A stretch of 64,000 bases of DNA from G963556115 sp963667375 (GTDB taxonomy: Bacteria > Planctomycetota > SZUA-567). Positions within the stretch are counted from its first letter, which is position 1; every line of letters starts with the position of its first letter. Shown piece by piece: positions 62,845 through 64,000 of this stretch. The translations under genes were made by a program, and so were the position numbers. The notes beneath the pieces were generated by a model. That model was not told the origin of the DNA and ran no database searches. It worked only from the letters and a program-made list of their open reading frames with translations. Location of the stretch: contig OY763323.1 of the NCBI GenBank assembly GCA_963667375.1, forward strand, positions 124,001 through 188,000. Reading direction: 5' to 3'.

Positions 62845-63969
62845 ATGAGTGCAAAAGAGATGCTTGATATGATTTTTTTTTATTTTCCAGGATTAACACA
62901 AAAAGCACTTGCGGAATTTCTTGGAATTACTGAAAGTGTTGTCTCTGGATGGAGATCAGAAAAATCAAAACCCCGAATTGACCAACTTACTGCACTCGCA
63001 GAACGCTTATGCGTAGACATAAACTGGCTAACTTCAGGCAAGACCAGCAGTATCAAGGTATTAAGCAATATCCTATTCCCCGTAACATATTACTCATACA
63101 CTATATATCTTGATATGCCTTACAACTTCGCAAGGAAGTCATGCGCTTACTCAATAGCAAATATCACTGACGACGAAAAATTCAAAGTTGGCATAACCGC
63201 AATTGATGCGTTCATGACTATGGCTCAAGATGAGCAGCACCCATTAAACAGTACTATAAATTTTTTAGACATCGGAGCACAAGGAGTTATTGGACTTATT
63301 TTCAAAGCCGCTCACTTACACGATTTACCCGAAAAGAGATTAGTCGAAATAGGCGACTATGTTAAAGATGTTTTGAAATACTATATACAACCCGAGATAT
63401 ACGAATCAAAGCAAATTGACAACACAACAACAATACGCAACAAAATTGCTCATGGGAAAATTGTCGACCCCTCTATTATTAAAGAACTCGTAGACACTAA
63501 ACTAAATGACCTTATGGTTTCTATCGGAAATGAATTATTTAGTCCCCAAACATCACAAGATTTCTACGAGATACCCTACTTCCCAGACGGGATAGCAGCA
63601 GGAAACCCAAAAGAGATTAAAGATTACCCGGAAGAAAAAGTAATTCTTCATAAGGATTGGTGCAGCCATCCAGATGAAACATCTGCTGCAAAACTAGATG
63701 ACAGTGCACACAGCATGGAGCCTACCATCATGGCAGGATCTATCATAACTGTCGATCATCACCTTACAAACCCTGAAGAGCTTGACGGAGAAGTAGTTGC
63801 AATTTATAAAAAAGATGATGGTGTAACGGTAAAGAGACTCAAAAAGATCGGATCTCGTTGGTGTGGCATTCCGGACAACTCAGAATATGATGTTGTGGAA
63901 CTTGAAGACGGAGATAGAATTGTAGGTCTTGTTACGACACATCATAACCTGATTACAAACAAACGATAA
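62845..63969 (+). CDS. CI/LexA-type repressor with HTH, HEPN-like insert and S24 peptidase
   Basis: 374 aa from ATG 62845 (AGAAGGA nine bases upstream; a TTG at 62815 is weaker). HTH at about 16-37 (TQKALAEFLGITESVVSGWR). S24 peptidase at about 245-365 with Ala-Gly cleavage site A252-G253 (DGIAAGNP), nucleophile S290 (HSMEP) and K330 (GVTVKR), so RecA-stimulated self-cleavage is expected. Residues about 90-235, usually a short linker, are a helical insert with RNKIAH at 198-203, the R-N-x3-H signature of HEPN RNases. It holds lysogeny and may also carry an RNase or RNA-binding function. Confidence 0.88.
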   Translation: MSAKEMLDMIFFYFPGLTQKALAEFLGITESVVSGWRSEKSKPRIDQLTALAERLCVDINWLTSGKTSSIKVLSNILFPVTYYSYTIYLDMPYNFARKSCAYSIANITDDEKFKVGITAIDAFMTMAQDEQHPLNSTINFLDIGAQGVIGLIFKAAHLHDLPEKRLVEIGDYVKDVLKYYIQPEIYESKQIDNTTTIRNKIAHGKIVDPSIIKELVDTKLNDLMVSIGNELFSPQTSQDFYEIPYFPDGIAAGNPKEIKDYPEEKVILHKDWCSHPDETSAAKLDDSAHSMEPTIMAGSIITVDHHLTNPEELDGEVVAIYKKDDGVTVKRLKKIGSRWCGIPDNSEYDVVELEDGDRIVGLVTTHHNLITNKR

Positions 63970-64000
63970 TGATGATATCGGTTTTGATGCCGATAATAAT

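Overview
The window has two parts. Positions 1 to about 23,020 are chromosome of a motile Gram-negative heterotroph. They carry a sugar ABC transporter, a two-component system, a chemoreceptor, PilZ and TetR regulators, an MFS carrier and a secreted lectin-like protein. From about 23,025 to the right edge the window holds a temperate, T7-like (Autographivirus-like) podovirus prophage. I cannot name the species. The gene families would suit a spirochaete, a deltaproteobacterium-like or a related anaerobic lineage, but that is only an inference.

Host part. 1-3307 (minus) is the end of a galactofuranose/ribose-type ABC operon (ytfR-ytfT-yjfF order, yjfF cut by the window edge). It is divergent from an NtrC-type response regulator (3876-5231) and an unusual protein that fuses an ABC-transporter ATPase domain to a PAS-like region and a histidine kinase (5233-7077). 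The spacer between them carries a TGCACA repeat array and a -24/-12-like promoter, so this two-component pair probably controls the transporter. 7194-11394 is a KAP-like membrane P-loop NTPase gene split by an IS3-family element (7869-9189) with a 3-bp target duplication. 11431-11603 is a decayed copy of the 3' end of the chemoreceptor gene found intact at 14111-16213. Then follow a secreted unknown protein, an autoregulated TetR gene, the chemoreceptor, an MFS carrier, a PilZ protein, a LecA-like secreted protein, a two-gene DUF5320/zinc-ribbon operon, a likely small RNA and a small unknown gene.

Prophage part. The host/prophage junction lies in the anticodon loop of a tRNA-Arg(CCT) 5' half (22986-23024). 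Next comes a tyrosine integrase, then an AT-rich segment with AAGTGAGA iterons and a 29-bp-arm inverted repeat, then accessory genes (secreted nuclease and small unknowns). A long leftward transcription unit runs from 62,329 down to 27,116. In order of transcription it holds: antirepressor, two small helix-turn-helix proteins, Gp157-like protein, methyltransferase, Sak4-like ATPase, DUF669 protein, RusA, SF2 helicase, primase-helicase, thioredoxin-like proteins, single-subunit T7-type RNA polymerase, portal, scaffold, capsid, tail tube proteins, internal core (ejection) proteins, tail fibre, lysis candidates, and small and large terminase. A CI/LexA-type repressor on the plus strand (62845-63969) faces this unit.

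The most notable points are: (1) the repressor carries a helical insert with an R-N-x3-H HEPN RNase-type motif between its HTH and S24 peptidase domains; (2) the phage RNA polymerase has a cysteine cluster inserted between motifs B and C, and two identical 19-bp candidate promoters containing TCACTATA precede the structural block and the tail fibre; (3) the ABC-ATPase/histidine-kinase fusion; (4) a PBECR-like nuclease domain inside the 1584-residue ejection protein; (5) a T7-like virion and RNA polymerase combined with a replication module without a recognisable DNA polymerase.
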